In this document: positions 1-7,038 of the stretch, one piece after another
Layout: each line of letters starts with the position of its first letter
Numbering within the stretch: position 1 is the stretch's first letter
From: CAZQIO01 sp964593405
Lineage (GTDB): Bacteria > Patescibacteriota > Minisyncoccia > Minisyncoccales > GBS-2
Direction of reading: 5' to 3'
NCBI GenBank assembly: GCA_964593405.1
Contig: CAZQIO010000017.1
Location: forward strand, 1 to 10,640
DNA length: 10,640 nucleotides
Made by a program: the position numbers and the translations under genes
Notes under the pieces: generated by a model
Told to the model about the DNA's origin: nothing
The model's input: the letters and a program-made list of their open reading frames with translations, nothing else
The model's database searches: none

Positions 1-312
1 TGCACAATTCATGAAAATTACAAAAAGAAAATTTTGGAGGCTAGTGCCGATGACATCGTCGTCGTTTTGAGATTTACTGGCCATCCAATCAGGGTAATTA
101 AAAACAAATGGGCAGAAAAAATGCTAGAGCTTGAACAAATCGGGGCTTTTCCAGAAGAAATAAAGGCTGAAATGATTGCAGGGTTTAATCCCCAAAATCC
201 AAACATTGAAAACATTCCTTTGATGGCAGGAATTTGCGCAGGATCAATTTCTGAAATTTTATCTTGCAAAGAAATAATCGAGGAAATCGCAAATGAACTC
301 AAAAATTTATGA
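1..312 (+). CDS. fabK: Enoyl-ACP reductase, FabK / nitronate monooxygenase family (3' end only)
   Basis: Partial gene: frame 1 is open from base 1 to the TGA at 310-312, so the true start lies upstream and only the last 103 residues are visible. The fragment reads CTIHENYKKKILEASADD, then FTGHPIRVIKNK at about residues 37-48, and later LMAGICAGSISEI before a helical end. These match the C-terminal part of FabK-type FMN-dependent enoyl-ACP reductases: the (S/V)xHxxYK segment, the TGHPxRxLKN segment, and the MAGxxAG segment before the final helix. FabK reduces the enoyl-ACP double bond in the last step of the fatty-acid elongation cycle. The FMN-binding barrel and active site are outside the window, so a related nitronate monooxygenase cannot be excluded. 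The neighbouring acyltransferases and acyl-CoA carboxylase favour FabK. Its stop overlaps the plsC start by 4 bases (ATGA), implying translational coupling. Confidence 0.8.
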   Translation, partial: CTIHENYKKKILEASADDIVVVLRFTGHPIRVIKNKWAEKMLELEQIGAFPEEIKAEMIAGFNPQNPNIENIPLMAGICAGSISEILSCKEIIEEIANELKNL

Positions 313-926
313 ACAAAATTCAAAGTCTCTTTTGCAAAATCTTTTTGAAATGGATTGTTGATTTGATTTGGATAAAGGAGGTTAGGGGCCTAGAAAACAT
401 TCCAAAAGAGAATTTTATTTTAGCAGCAAACCATCAAAGCCACTGGGACCAGGTAATCACTGCTTACTTGTGCGTTCCAAGATCTTTCACTTACTTGGGG
501 CAAATCGACAAATACACAGGTTTTGAAGGTTTTTTGAGAAGTTTAATTTACAAAATTGCTGGAGTCATTCCAGTCCACAGATACAACGAAGAATCAAAAA
601 AGAGGGCGATTGAAGAATGTGTCAAAAGATTAAAAAAGGGAGAGATTTTAATAATGTATCCTGAGGGGACAAGGTCAAGGGATGGAAAAATTCACGAAGC
701 CAAAGCCGGAATCGGAAAAATTCATCTTTTGTCAAAAAAGCCAATTTTGCCAGTGGCAATTAAGGGGAATTTTGAAATAATGCCAGTTGGCAAAGTTTTT
801 CCAAAATTTAAAAAGATAGTTAAAATTAACATTGGAAAGCCACTAAATTTTGAAGGAGAAAAAGATTGCCAAAAAATTGCAGATAGAGTAATGGAAGAGA
901 TAAAAAAACTGTTTAATCAATTATGA
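309..926 (+). CDS. plsC: 1-acyl-sn-glycerol-3-phosphate acyltransferase (PlsC family)
   Basis: 205-aa member of the PlsC/LPLAT acyltransferase family, which transfers an acyl chain to lysophosphatidic acid to give phosphatidic acid at the inner membrane face. The diagnostic blocks are all present in order: catalytic NHxxxxD as N41-H42-QSHW-D47, the GVIPVHR block at 85-91, the glycerol-phosphate-binding EGTRS at 119-123, and the hydrophobic proline block ILPVAIKG at 146-153. The N-terminal 10-23 stretch is hydrophobic and aromatic and probably anchors the enzyme peripherally. Length is slightly short for the family but complete. The start is fixed by the 4-base ATGA overlap with the fabK stop, and its own stop overlaps the accC start the same way. 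With plsY about 5.5 kb downstream in the same transcript direction, it supplies the second acylation of phospholipid synthesis. Exact acyl acceptor is inferred from family. Confidence 0.92.
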   Translation: MNKIQSLFCKIFLKWIVDLIWIKEVRGLENIPKENFILAANHQSHWDQVITAYLCVPRSFTYLGQIDKYTGFEGFLRSLIYKIAGVIPVHRYNEESKKRAIEECVKRLKKGEILIMYPEGTRSRDGKIHEAKAGIGKIHLLSKKPILPVAIKGNFEIMPVGKVFPKFKKIVKINIGKPLNFEGEKDCQKIADRVMEEIKKLFNQL

Positions 927-2449
927 TTAAAAAAATTTTAATCGCAAACAGGGGAGAAATTGCTTTGAGAATAATCAGAACTTGCAAGGAAATGGGAATT
1001 AAAACCGTTGCCCTTTGTCCAATGCCAGGACAAGAACCAAATTTTATTGAGACTTCTTTGGCAAATGAGTATTATTTTTTGGAAAAAGAAGGGGCAAAAG
1101 GATATTTGGATATTAAAAAGATTTTAGAAATTGCAAAAAAAGCAAAAGTTGACGCCATCCATCCAGGTTATGGGTTTTTGGCAGAAAATTGGCTCTTTGC
1201 CAAACTCTGTGAAAAAAACAAAATAAAATTCATCGGCCCTCACTACTCTGTGCTTAAAAAGTTGGAAGATAAATTAGAATCTAAAAAGTTGGCAAAAAAA
1301 TTAAAAATTCAAACTTTAGAGTTTAGTGAAACTCCTGTTAATTCTTTGAAAGATTTAAAAAAATGGATTTTAAAAATTCATCCCCCATTTGTTTTGAAAG
1401 CAAGAAGAGGTGGAGGGGGAATTGGAATTAGGGCCATTAACGGTGAAATTTCAATAGGAGAAATTTTTACTTTGGCTTTGGGAGTGAGAAGGCAAATGAG
1501 TGTAGCCTTTTCTGACACCGAATTTTTTTTGGAAAAATATTTGCCAGAGGCAAGGCACATTGAAATTCAAATTTTGGCAGACGGAAAAAATTTTTTGCAT
1601 TTGGGAGAAAGAGAATGCTCAATTCAAAGAAGGTTTCAAAAAATTTTAGAGGAAGCCCCCTCCCCTTTTGTCGATGAAAAACTAAGAAATAGCCTAGTTC
1701 AGGCAGCTTTGAGTTTGGCCAGAGAATTAAAATATCAAACTGTTGGAACGGTTGAATTTTTGGTTGACCAAAACAAAAACTTTTATTTTTTGGAAGTTAA
1801 CCCAAGAATTCAAGTTGAACATCCAGTGACAGAGGCAATAACCGGAATTGATTTGGTAGAGCAACAAATCAGAATTTGTCAGGGAGAAAAATTAAAACTA
1901 TCACAAGATAAAATTTCATTTCAGGGTTGGGCCATGGAAGCCAGAATTTGTGCCGAAGATCCTCTCCAAAATTTCAAGCCCTGCCCTGGAAAAATAACAA
2001 AATATCTTCCGCCAGGAGGCCAAGGAATTTTTGTTCACACTTTTTTGCACGAAGGCCAAGAAATTTTTCCTTATTTCGATCCCCTTTTGGCAAAAATCAT
2101 TGGTTTTGGCAAAGATAGAAAAGAAGCAATTTCAAGATTAAAAAGAGCAATCGAAGAAATGGTAATTGAGGGGGTGAAAACAAACCTTTCTTTGTTTAAA
2201 GCTTTACTTGAAGACGAAAATTTTTTGAAAGGAAATTTCGCAACGGATTTTATAGAGAAAAGCAAAATATTGGAAAAAATAAAAACTACAGAAGACCAAG
2301 GGCGTTTTTCCCAAAAAGCCGAAATTTCGGAAGAAAAAATCGCTGAAATTGTTTACCAGATTTATTGTCAACTTAAAAATTTCCAACCAGAAAAAGGTGA
2401 AATTTCAAATTGGCAGCTTTTAGAAAGATTAAAATTTTTTGAAGAATGA
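923..2449 (+). CDS. accC: Biotin carboxylase subunit of an acyl-CoA carboxylase
   Basis: 508-aa ATP-grasp biotin carboxylase, which carboxylates carrier-bound biotin with ATP and bicarbonate. The N-terminal domain opens with KKILIANRGEIALRI and has HPGYGFLAEN at 80-89. The ATP-grasp domain has K159 followed by a glycine-rich loop (163-166), and LGERECSIQRRFQK at 227-240. Catalytic and metal-binding positions are present: K240, E278, E291, N293, R295, E299 and R341 (equivalents of the E. coli K238/E276/E288/N290/R292/E296/R338 set). It is about 60 residues longer than single-domain AccC (about 450 aa). The tail (about 450-508, ending NWQLLERLKFFEE) resembles the start of the BT domain of propionyl-CoA carboxylase alpha subunits. 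The glycine loop is unusual, KARRGGGGIGIR, where most relatives have a small residue pair before it and Arg/Lys after it. Start and stop both lie in ATGA overlaps. The substrate of the whole complex is decided by the carboxyltransferase at 4834-6378. Confidence 0.93.
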   Translation: MIKKILIANRGEIALRIIRTCKEMGIKTVALCPMPGQEPNFIETSLANEYYFLEKEGAKGYLDIKKILEIAKKAKVDAIHPGYGFLAENWLFAKLCEKNKIKFIGPHYSVLKKLEDKLESKKLAKKLKIQTLEFSETPVNSLKDLKKWILKIHPPFVLKARRGGGGIGIRAINGEISIGEIFTLALGVRRQMSVAFSDTEFFLEKYLPEARHIEIQILADGKNFLHLGERECSIQRRFQKILEEAPSPFVDEKLRNSLVQAALSLARELKYQTVGTVEFLVDQNKNFYFLEVNPRIQVEHPVTEAITGIDLVEQQIRICQGEKLKLSQDKISFQGWAMEARICAEDPLQNFKPCPGKITKYLPPGGQGIFVHTFLHEGQEIFPYFDPLLAKIIGFGKDRKEAISRLKRAIEEMVIEGVKTNLSLFKALLEDENFLKGNFATDFIEKSKILEKIKTTEDQGRFSQKAEISEEKIAEIVYQIYCQLKNFQPEKGEISNWQLLERLKFFEE

Positions 2450-2811
2450 GGTTTAAAATTAAAGTTGGAAAAGAAACACTGGAAGTTGAAATTTTGGAAA
2501 CAAAAGACGGAGTGAAAATTAAGGTTGGACAAAAGGAATTTTTCTTTGAAGAGAAAAAAGAGGTTTCAAAAGTTTCGCTTCCAAAAAAGGAATTTGAAGA
2601 GAAAGAAATTTTAGCCCCCATTTCTGGGCAAATTTTGGAAGTTTTAGTTAAAGAAGGAGACTTTGTTAAAAAGGGACAAACTCTTTTGTTACTTTCAGCA
2701 ATGAAAATGGAAAATGAGATTTTGGCAGAAAGAGATGGCAAAGTTAAAAAGGTTTTTGTCAAAAAAGGGCAAAAGGTTGAAAAGGATGAAAAATTAATTC
2801 TTTTGGAATAA
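2446..2811 (+). CDS. Biotin carboxyl carrier protein (biotinyl domain)
   Basis: 121-aa protein whose C-terminal half (about 53-121) is a biotinyl/lipoyl hammerhead domain: ILAPISGQILEVLVKEGDFV leads to the biotinylation motif AMKM with the acceptor Lys at K87, followed by the mirror-image strands DGKVKKVFVKKGQKV and LILLE at the very end. The first 35 residues form short alternating strands (RFKIKVGKETLEVEI, VKIKVGQKEFFF), like the beta-hairpins of the BT domain in propionyl/methylcrotonyl-CoA carboxylase alpha subunits and unlike the hydrophobic, proline-rich N-terminus of classic AccB. It begins inside the accC stop (ATGA), so it looks like the second half of a split alpha subunit. birA follows after 13 bases and is the obvious enzyme to biotinylate K87. 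A role as carrier in a biotin decarboxylase is possible in principle, but the adjacent biotin carboxylase argues for carboxylation. Confidence 0.92.
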   Translation: MRFKIKVGKETLEVEILETKDGVKIKVGQKEFFFEEKKEVSKVSLPKKEFEEKEILAPISGQILEVLVKEGDFVKKGQTLLLLSAMKMENEILAERDGKVKKVFVKKGQKVEKDEKLILLE

Positions 2812-2824
2812 TTTTTAAAAATTT

Positions 2825-3343
2825 ATGGAAATTTTGGAATTTGAAAAAATTGATTCAACTCAAAAAAAGGCTATTGAATTAATAAAAAAGAAAAAATTTA
2901 AACCCTGGACAGTAATTTTGGCAAAAGAGCAAACGGCAGGAATAGGAAGAAAGGGAAATTTTTGGTACGCTCCAAAAGGAGGACTTTATTTTTCAGTCAT
3001 TTTGCCACAAACAAAAATTGAAGATGTAGAAATTTTGACAAATTTAGCCGCTTTTTTGGTTGCCAAAATAATTTTTAAAAAATTTGGCCAAAAGCCATTT
3101 ATTAAATTTCCAAACGACGTTTATTTAAGAAACAAAAAAGTTTGTGGGATTTTGACTCAAAACATCGTTTTTGGTAAAAAAATTATTTCAGTAATGGGAA
3201 TTGGCGTCAACACTAACATCGAAAAATTTCCACCAAACCTAAAAAGAAAGGCTACCTCCCTTTTTTTAGAATTTAAAAAGAAAATTCAAAACAAAAAACT
3301 TTTAAAAGAAATTTTGCAACAACTAAAAAAAGTCCTAAAATAA
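2825..3343 (+). CDS. birA: Biotin-[acetyl-CoA-carboxylase] ligase, minimal form
   Basis: 172-aa biotin protein ligase, which activates biotin to biotinyl-AMP and transfers it to the carrier lysine. Visible landmarks are: the DSTQ substrate-entry motif at 10-13; the biotin/AMP loop QTAGIGRKGNFW at 36-47, equivalent to GRGRRGR of E. coli with the key Arg as R42; KFPND at 94-98; the active-site Lys of the KxxGIL motif as K105; and GIGVNTN at 125-131. There is no N-terminal helix-turn-helix, so it should not repress transcription. The chain ends about 40 residues after GIGVNTN, too early for the C-terminal SH3-like domain of full-length BirA. The loop has Ile40 where the first Arg of GRGR normally stands. 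Direct proximity to the biotin carrier gene suggests a dedicated pair. No Shine-Dalgarno precedes the ATG; the start fits the domain boundary. Confidence 0.9.
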   Translation: MEILEFEKIDSTQKKAIELIKKKKFKPWTVILAKEQTAGIGRKGNFWYAPKGGLYFSVILPQTKIEDVEILTNLAAFLVAKIIFKKFGQKPFIKFPNDVYLRNKKVCGILTQNIVFGKKIISVMGIGVNTNIEKFPPNLKRKATSLFLEFKKKIQNKKLLKEILQQLKKVLK

Positions 3344-3353
3344 AATTAATACA

Positions 3354-4829
3354 ATGAGAAAAAAATTTTACATTACCACCCCAATTTATTACGTTAATGC
3401 CCCTCCCCACATTGGCCATGCCTTCACTACGATAGTTGCCGATGTTTTAGCTCGCTATCACCGAGCGCTAGGAGAAAAAGTTTTTTTTCTCACCGGTACT
3501 GACGAGCACGGTTTCAAAATTGCTAAAGTTGCCAAAAGTCTCGGGAAAACTCCCCTTCAATTTTGCAACCAAATTGCCAAAGAATTTAAAAAAACCTGGC
3601 AAAAGTTAGATATTTCCTACGACAATTTCATTCGGACAACCTCTCCAAAACATACCAAAGCTGTTCAAAGAGCCTTTTCTTTTTTGAAAGAAAAGAATTT
3701 TATTTACAAGGGTTTTTATGAAGGACTGTATTGCTCAGGTTGCGAACAATTTAAAACAAAAAAAGACTTAGTTGACGGAAAATGCCCAGACCACGCCAGA
3801 GAACCAGAACTTGTCAGAGAAGAAAATTATATTTTTTCTCTTTCAAAATTCACTAAAATTTTGACAAAAAAAATCGAATCTAAAAAGCTTGAAATTTTGC
3901 CCCAAAAAAGAAAGAACGAAATTTTGAAATTTTTGAAAGAAGGATTAAACGATGTTTCTTTTTCTCGACCAAAAGAGAAAGTAGAATGGGGAATTACTGT
4001 GCCTTTTGATAAAAATCAAACGATTTATGTTTGGGTAGACGCCTTTTTGAATTATTTGACAGGCATTGGCTGGGATGGAGACCCAAAAAACGTACCAGAG
4101 TTTTGGCCTCCTGATTTGCAATTGATGGGAAAAGATATTTTAAGAGTTCATGCTACTATTTGGCCGGCTATTTTGCTAGCTCTTGGTTTGCCTCTTCCAA
4201 AGCTGCTTTTTGCCCATGGATATTTCACAGTCAACGGACAAAAAATGAGCAAGAGCTTGGGCAACATTATTCATCCTTTAGAATTGGTTGATAAATTTGG
4301 CTCAGATGCCACTCGCTATTTGCTTTTGTCAATTTGTTCTTTAGAGGAAGGGGGAGATGTGAGTTGGGAAAAGTTTTTAAAAAAATACAACGGAGATTTA
4401 GCCTATGGCCTTGGCAACTTAATAATGAGAGTGGCAGTTTTGGGGGAAAAAATTCAAAGAGAAAACCCGTTTAGAAAAATCAAACTCAGAGATAAAAAAA
4501 TAATTTTGGCAATCAAGGAGGCTAAAGAAAAATACAAAAACTTCATTGAAAAGTTCAAATTAGACCAAGCCTTAATTAGCGTTTGGCAATTGATAGGTTT
4601 TTGCGACAAATTTATTGAAAACAAAAAACCCTGGCAAAAAAGCAAAGAGCAACCTTTGATAATCGGAGATTTACTCATTGCCATTGGTGAAATTGCTCAA
4701 ATGCTCCAACCTTTTTTACCCCAAACATCAAAAAGAATATTTAAAGAATTTTGGGTCAAAAACAACAAAAATGTTTGGGATTTCAAAATAACGTTAAAAA
4801 GGCCACTTTTCCCAGCAATAAAAGCTTAA
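3354..4829 (+). CDS. metG: Methionyl-tRNA synthetase
   Basis: 491-aa class I synthetase that charges tRNA-Met. The HIGH signature is HIGH at 19-22 in TPIYYVNAPPHIGHAF, and the KMSKS signature is intact at 297-301. The connective-peptide zinc knuckle reads C127-SG-C130 ... C144-PD-H147, a single C3H knuckle like that of Thermus-type MetRS. VWVDAFLNYL (226-235) and the WPP...GKDILRVHATIWPA region (about 251-272) are typical. The C-terminal helical anticodon domain contains KKPW at 424-427, whose Trp is the usual anticodon-stacking residue. The protein ends near residue 491 without the C-terminal OB-fold tRNA-binding/dimerisation domain found in many bacterial MetRS, so it is probably monomeric. 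It sits 10 bases after birA and 4 bases before the carboxyltransferase, splitting the carboxylase genes in two. G+C use looks slightly higher at its 5' end than in its neighbours. Confidence 0.96.
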   Translation: MRKKFYITTPIYYVNAPPHIGHAFTTIVADVLARYHRALGEKVFFLTGTDEHGFKIAKVAKSLGKTPLQFCNQIAKEFKKTWQKLDISYDNFIRTTSPKHTKAVQRAFSFLKEKNFIYKGFYEGLYCSGCEQFKTKKDLVDGKCPDHAREPELVREENYIFSLSKFTKILTKKIESKKLEILPQKRKNEILKFLKEGLNDVSFSRPKEKVEWGITVPFDKNQTIYVWVDAFLNYLTGIGWDGDPKNVPEFWPPDLQLMGKDILRVHATIWPAILLALGLPLPKLLFAHGYFTVNGQKMSKSLGNIIHPLELVDKFGSDATRYLLLSICSLEEGGDVSWEKFLKKYNGDLAYGLGNLIMRVAVLGEKIQRENPFRKIKLRDKKIILAIKEAKEKYKNFIEKFKLDQALISVWQLIGFCDKFIENKKPWQKSKEQPLIIGDLLIAIGEIAQMLQPFLPQTSKRIFKEFWVKNNKNVWDFKITLKRPLFPAIKA

Positions 4830-4833
4830 AAAA

Positions 4834-6378
4834 ATGAATTTCGAAAAGGAAATAGAAAAATTAGAAAAAAAGAAAAAAGAACTACAAAGACCAGAAGATG
4901 TAGAAAGTCAACACCAAAAAGGGAAATTAACAGCTAGAGAAAGAATTGATCTTTTGTTAGATCCCGGGTCTTTCTTTGAATTAGATACTTTTGTTGAATC
5001 TCGTTCCGATTTTTTACCAAAAGAAAAAAAATTTCCTGGTGATGCTGTTGTCACTGGTTTTGGAAAAATACAAGGGAGGCAGGTTTTTGTTTTTTCTCAA
5101 GATTTTTCAAAAATTGGCGGAACTCTTGGCGAAATGCATGGAGAAAAAATAGTTAGGGTTTACGAAATGGCCAGAAAAACGGGATGCCCGATAATCGGAA
5201 TTTATGATTCTGGAGGAGCCAGAATTCAAGAAGGCATTCTATCCCTTAACGCTTACGGGAAAATCTTTAGAGAACAAGTTTTAGCTTCTGGAGTAATACC
5301 TCAAATTGCCATAATGGTTGGCCCATCGGCCGGAGGTGCTTGTTACGCTCCCGGCCTTTCAGATTTTGTTTTTATGGTAGAAAAAATATCTTTTATGTTC
5401 ATTACTGGACCGGAAGTCGTAAAAAAAGTAACGGGAGAAGAACTTTCTTTTGAAGAACTGGGAGGACCAAAGATTCATTCTCAAAAGTCCGGATGCGCCC
5501 ATTTTATTTTTGAAAGAGAAGAAGGTTGTTTTTTGGCTGTGAAAAAACTTTTGTCATATTTGCCCCAAAACAATTTAGAAAACCCTCCTTCAAAAAAGGG
5601 AATTTTCACTGAACTTTTTGAAAAAGAAGAAACTCCAAAAATTTTGGAAATTCTTCCAGAAAAAGAAGAAAAGGGTTACGACATGAAAAAAATAATAGAA
5701 GAAATTTTTGATAGCGGAAGTTTTTTTGAAATCCAAGAAAATTTTGCCCAAAATTCGATTGTCGGATTTGCCAGACTAGGAGGGCATGTTGTTGGAATCG
5801 TTGCCAATCAACCGAAAGTTTTAGCTGGAGTTTTAGACATTGATGCTTCAGACAAAATTTCAAGGTTTGTAAGATTTTGTGATTGTTTTAACATTCCGAT
5901 AATCTCTCTGGTGGATTGCCCCGGATATTTGCCTGGCAAAGAACAAGAACACGGGGGAATAATCAGGCACGGGGCGAAAATTTTGTATGCTTTTGCCGAG
6001 GCTTCCGTACCAAAAATTTCTTTAATTTTAAGGAAAGCTTTTGGCGGAGCTTTTATTGCCCTATCCTCAAGGACACTGGGTTTTGACAAAGTGTTTGCCT
6101 ATCCAATGGCCCAAATTGGAGTAATGGGACCAGAACAGGCGGTAGGGATAATTTATAAAAAAGAACTAGAAAAAGTTCAAGACAAAGAAAAATTTGAAAA
6201 GGAAAAAATCGAACAATTAAAAGAAAAAATGACGGCAATAGAAGCTGCAAAGATTGGCCAGGTTGATTTAATAATCAATCCAAAACAGACTAGACAAGTT
6301 TTGCTAAAAACTCTTGAAGCCTTGTTGCAAAAAAGGGGAGAAAAAATTCCACGAAAACACGGTAACATTCCTTTGTAA
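4834..6378 (+). CDS. Acyl-CoA carboxylase carboxyltransferase (PCC beta / AccD5-6 type)
   Basis: 514-aa carboxyltransferase with the N- and C-lobes fused, as in propionyl-CoA carboxylase beta and actinobacterial AccD proteins, and unlike the split AccA/AccD of typical bacteria. The N-terminus has KLTARERIDLLLDPGSFFEL at 31-50. The first oxyanion-hole region is MVGPSAGGACYAPGL (161-175), preceded by DSGGARIQEG (125-134). The second is RKAFGGAFIALSSRTLG (400-416). DCPGYLPG (361-368), RHGAKILYA (378-386) and the terminal KHGNIPL are all hallmarks of this family. Ile408 lies where Streptomyces PccB has the Asp tied to propionyl-CoA specificity; AccB/AccD-like enzymes accepting acetyl-CoA carry Ile there, so malonyl-CoA production is likely but inferred. 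It would work with the biotin carboxylase at 923-2449 and the carrier at 2446-2811. A methylmalonyl-CoA or other decarboxylase subunit is the main alternative, disfavoured because no membrane subunit is seen nearby. Confidence 0.92.
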   Translation: MNFEKEIEKLEKKKKELQRPEDVESQHQKGKLTARERIDLLLDPGSFFELDTFVESRSDFLPKEKKFPGDAVVTGFGKIQGRQVFVFSQDFSKIGGTLGEMHGEKIVRVYEMARKTGCPIIGIYDSGGARIQEGILSLNAYGKIFREQVLASGVIPQIAIMVGPSAGGACYAPGLSDFVFMVEKISFMFITGPEVVKKVTGEELSFEELGGPKIHSQKSGCAHFIFEREEGCFLAVKKLLSYLPQNNLENPPSKKGIFTELFEKEETPKILEILPEKEEKGYDMKKIIEEIFDSGSFFEIQENFAQNSIVGFARLGGHVVGIVANQPKVLAGVLDIDASDKISRFVRFCDCFNIPIISLVDCPGYLPGKEQEHGGIIRHGAKILYAFAEASVPKISLILRKAFGGAFIALSSRTLGFDKVFAYPMAQIGVMGPEQAVGIIYKKELEKVQDKEKFEKEKIEQLKEKMTAIEAAKIGQVDLIINPKQTRQVLLKTLEALLQKRGEKIPRKHGNIPL

Positions 6379-6382
6379 AATA

Positions 6383-7033
6383 ATGAATCCAATTTTTCTT
6401 TTAATAATTTCTTATTTGCTCGGTGCCTTTCCTTCCGGTTTTTTGTTTACCAAAATTTTCGCTAAAAAAAATATTTTGGAAATTGGCTGGAGGAAATCTT
6501 CTGCCTCGAACGTTTTCAAAAATGTTGGAATTTTACCAGGAGTTTTGACTGCAATTTTTGATGTTGGCAAAGGCGCCTTGGCTGTATTTTTGGCCAAAAT
6601 TTTTAAAGCCCCTCTCGAAATTCAAGCTCTCTGTGGTGTTTTTGCTATTTTGGGCCACAATTGGTCTATTTTTTTAAAATTTTCAGGAGGAAGAGGGATC
6701 GGAACTTTTTTGGGGGCACTCTCTCTGTTGAATTTTAGAATTTTTCTTTATTCCGTCGTTCCATTTTTATTTTTAGTTTTCATTTTCGATTCTTCCATTT
6801 TGACAATTTTTCTTTTGATTTTTTCTCTTTTTCTTTCCTTTCTGCTTGGGGAAGCCAAAATTGCCAAATTCTTCATTCTTTTTTCTTTGTTTCCAATTTT
6901 CCTTAAAAGGCTAAGTCCAATTGGAGAGCTTTCTTTGGCAAAAAAGAGATTAATTTTGTCTCGAATTCTTTTTGACGACGAAAATTTCCACCACCTCTTT
7001 AAATTGACAAAACTAAAAAAATTGAGAAAATAA
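6383..7033 (+). CDS. plsY: Acyl-phosphate:glycerol-3-phosphate acyltransferase, divergent PlsY
   Basis: 216-aa integral membrane protein of the PlsY family, which acylates glycerol-3-phosphate from acyl-phosphate, the first step of phosphatidic-acid synthesis. It starts with a membrane helix containing YLLGAFPSGFL (11-21). Motif 1 is degenerate: GWRKSSASNVFKNVG (35-49) where the family has GSGNxGATNxxRxxG. It is followed by the typical DVGKGALAV (60-68). LGHNWSIFLKFSGGRGIGT (90-108) carries the glycerol-phosphate loop (GGKGVAT in relatives). Further helices span about 118-153 and 160-175. A KRLILSRILFDDEN stretch (188-201) aligns with motif 3, HRxNIxRLxxGxEN, keeping the two Arg and Glu-Asn but not His, Asn or Gly. 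The ATG at 6383 is preferred over an in-frame ATG at 6314, which would overlap the carboxyltransferase by 65 bases and add 23 charged residues before the first helix. plsX, its usual partner, is not in the window. Confidence 0.85.
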   Translation: MNPIFLLIISYLLGAFPSGFLFTKIFAKKNILEIGWRKSSASNVFKNVGILPGVLTAIFDVGKGALAVFLAKIFKAPLEIQALCGVFAILGHNWSIFLKFSGGRGIGTFLGALSLLNFRIFLYSVVPFLFLVFIFDSSILTIFLLIFSLFLSFLLGEAKIAKFFILFSLFPIFLKRLSPIGELSLAKKRLILSRILFDDENFHHLFKLTKLKKLRK

Positions 7034-7038
7034 AAGTT

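Noticed and set aside
34..312. Small complete gene starting at TTG 34
   Set aside because: The frame is open to base 1 and the residues before 34 (CTIHENYKKK) continue the FabK homology, so this is a gene cut by the window edge.
309..2449. UGA recoded as glycine (as in some Gracilibacteria/SR1)
   Set aside because: TGA ends three genes exactly at their family-expected ends and none occurs inside the genes.
2430..2450. Programmed -1 frameshift at the T6 run fusing accC to the carrier gene
   Set aside because: The carrier frame has an in-frame TGA at 2440-2442, directly after the T run, so slippage there would terminate. Stop-start coupling at ATGA is simpler.
6314..6382. Earlier ATG for plsY at 6314
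   Set aside because: It would overlap the carboxyltransferase by 65 bases and add charged residues that translate the KHGNIPL-coding DNA in another frame, ahead of a normal PlsY N-terminus.
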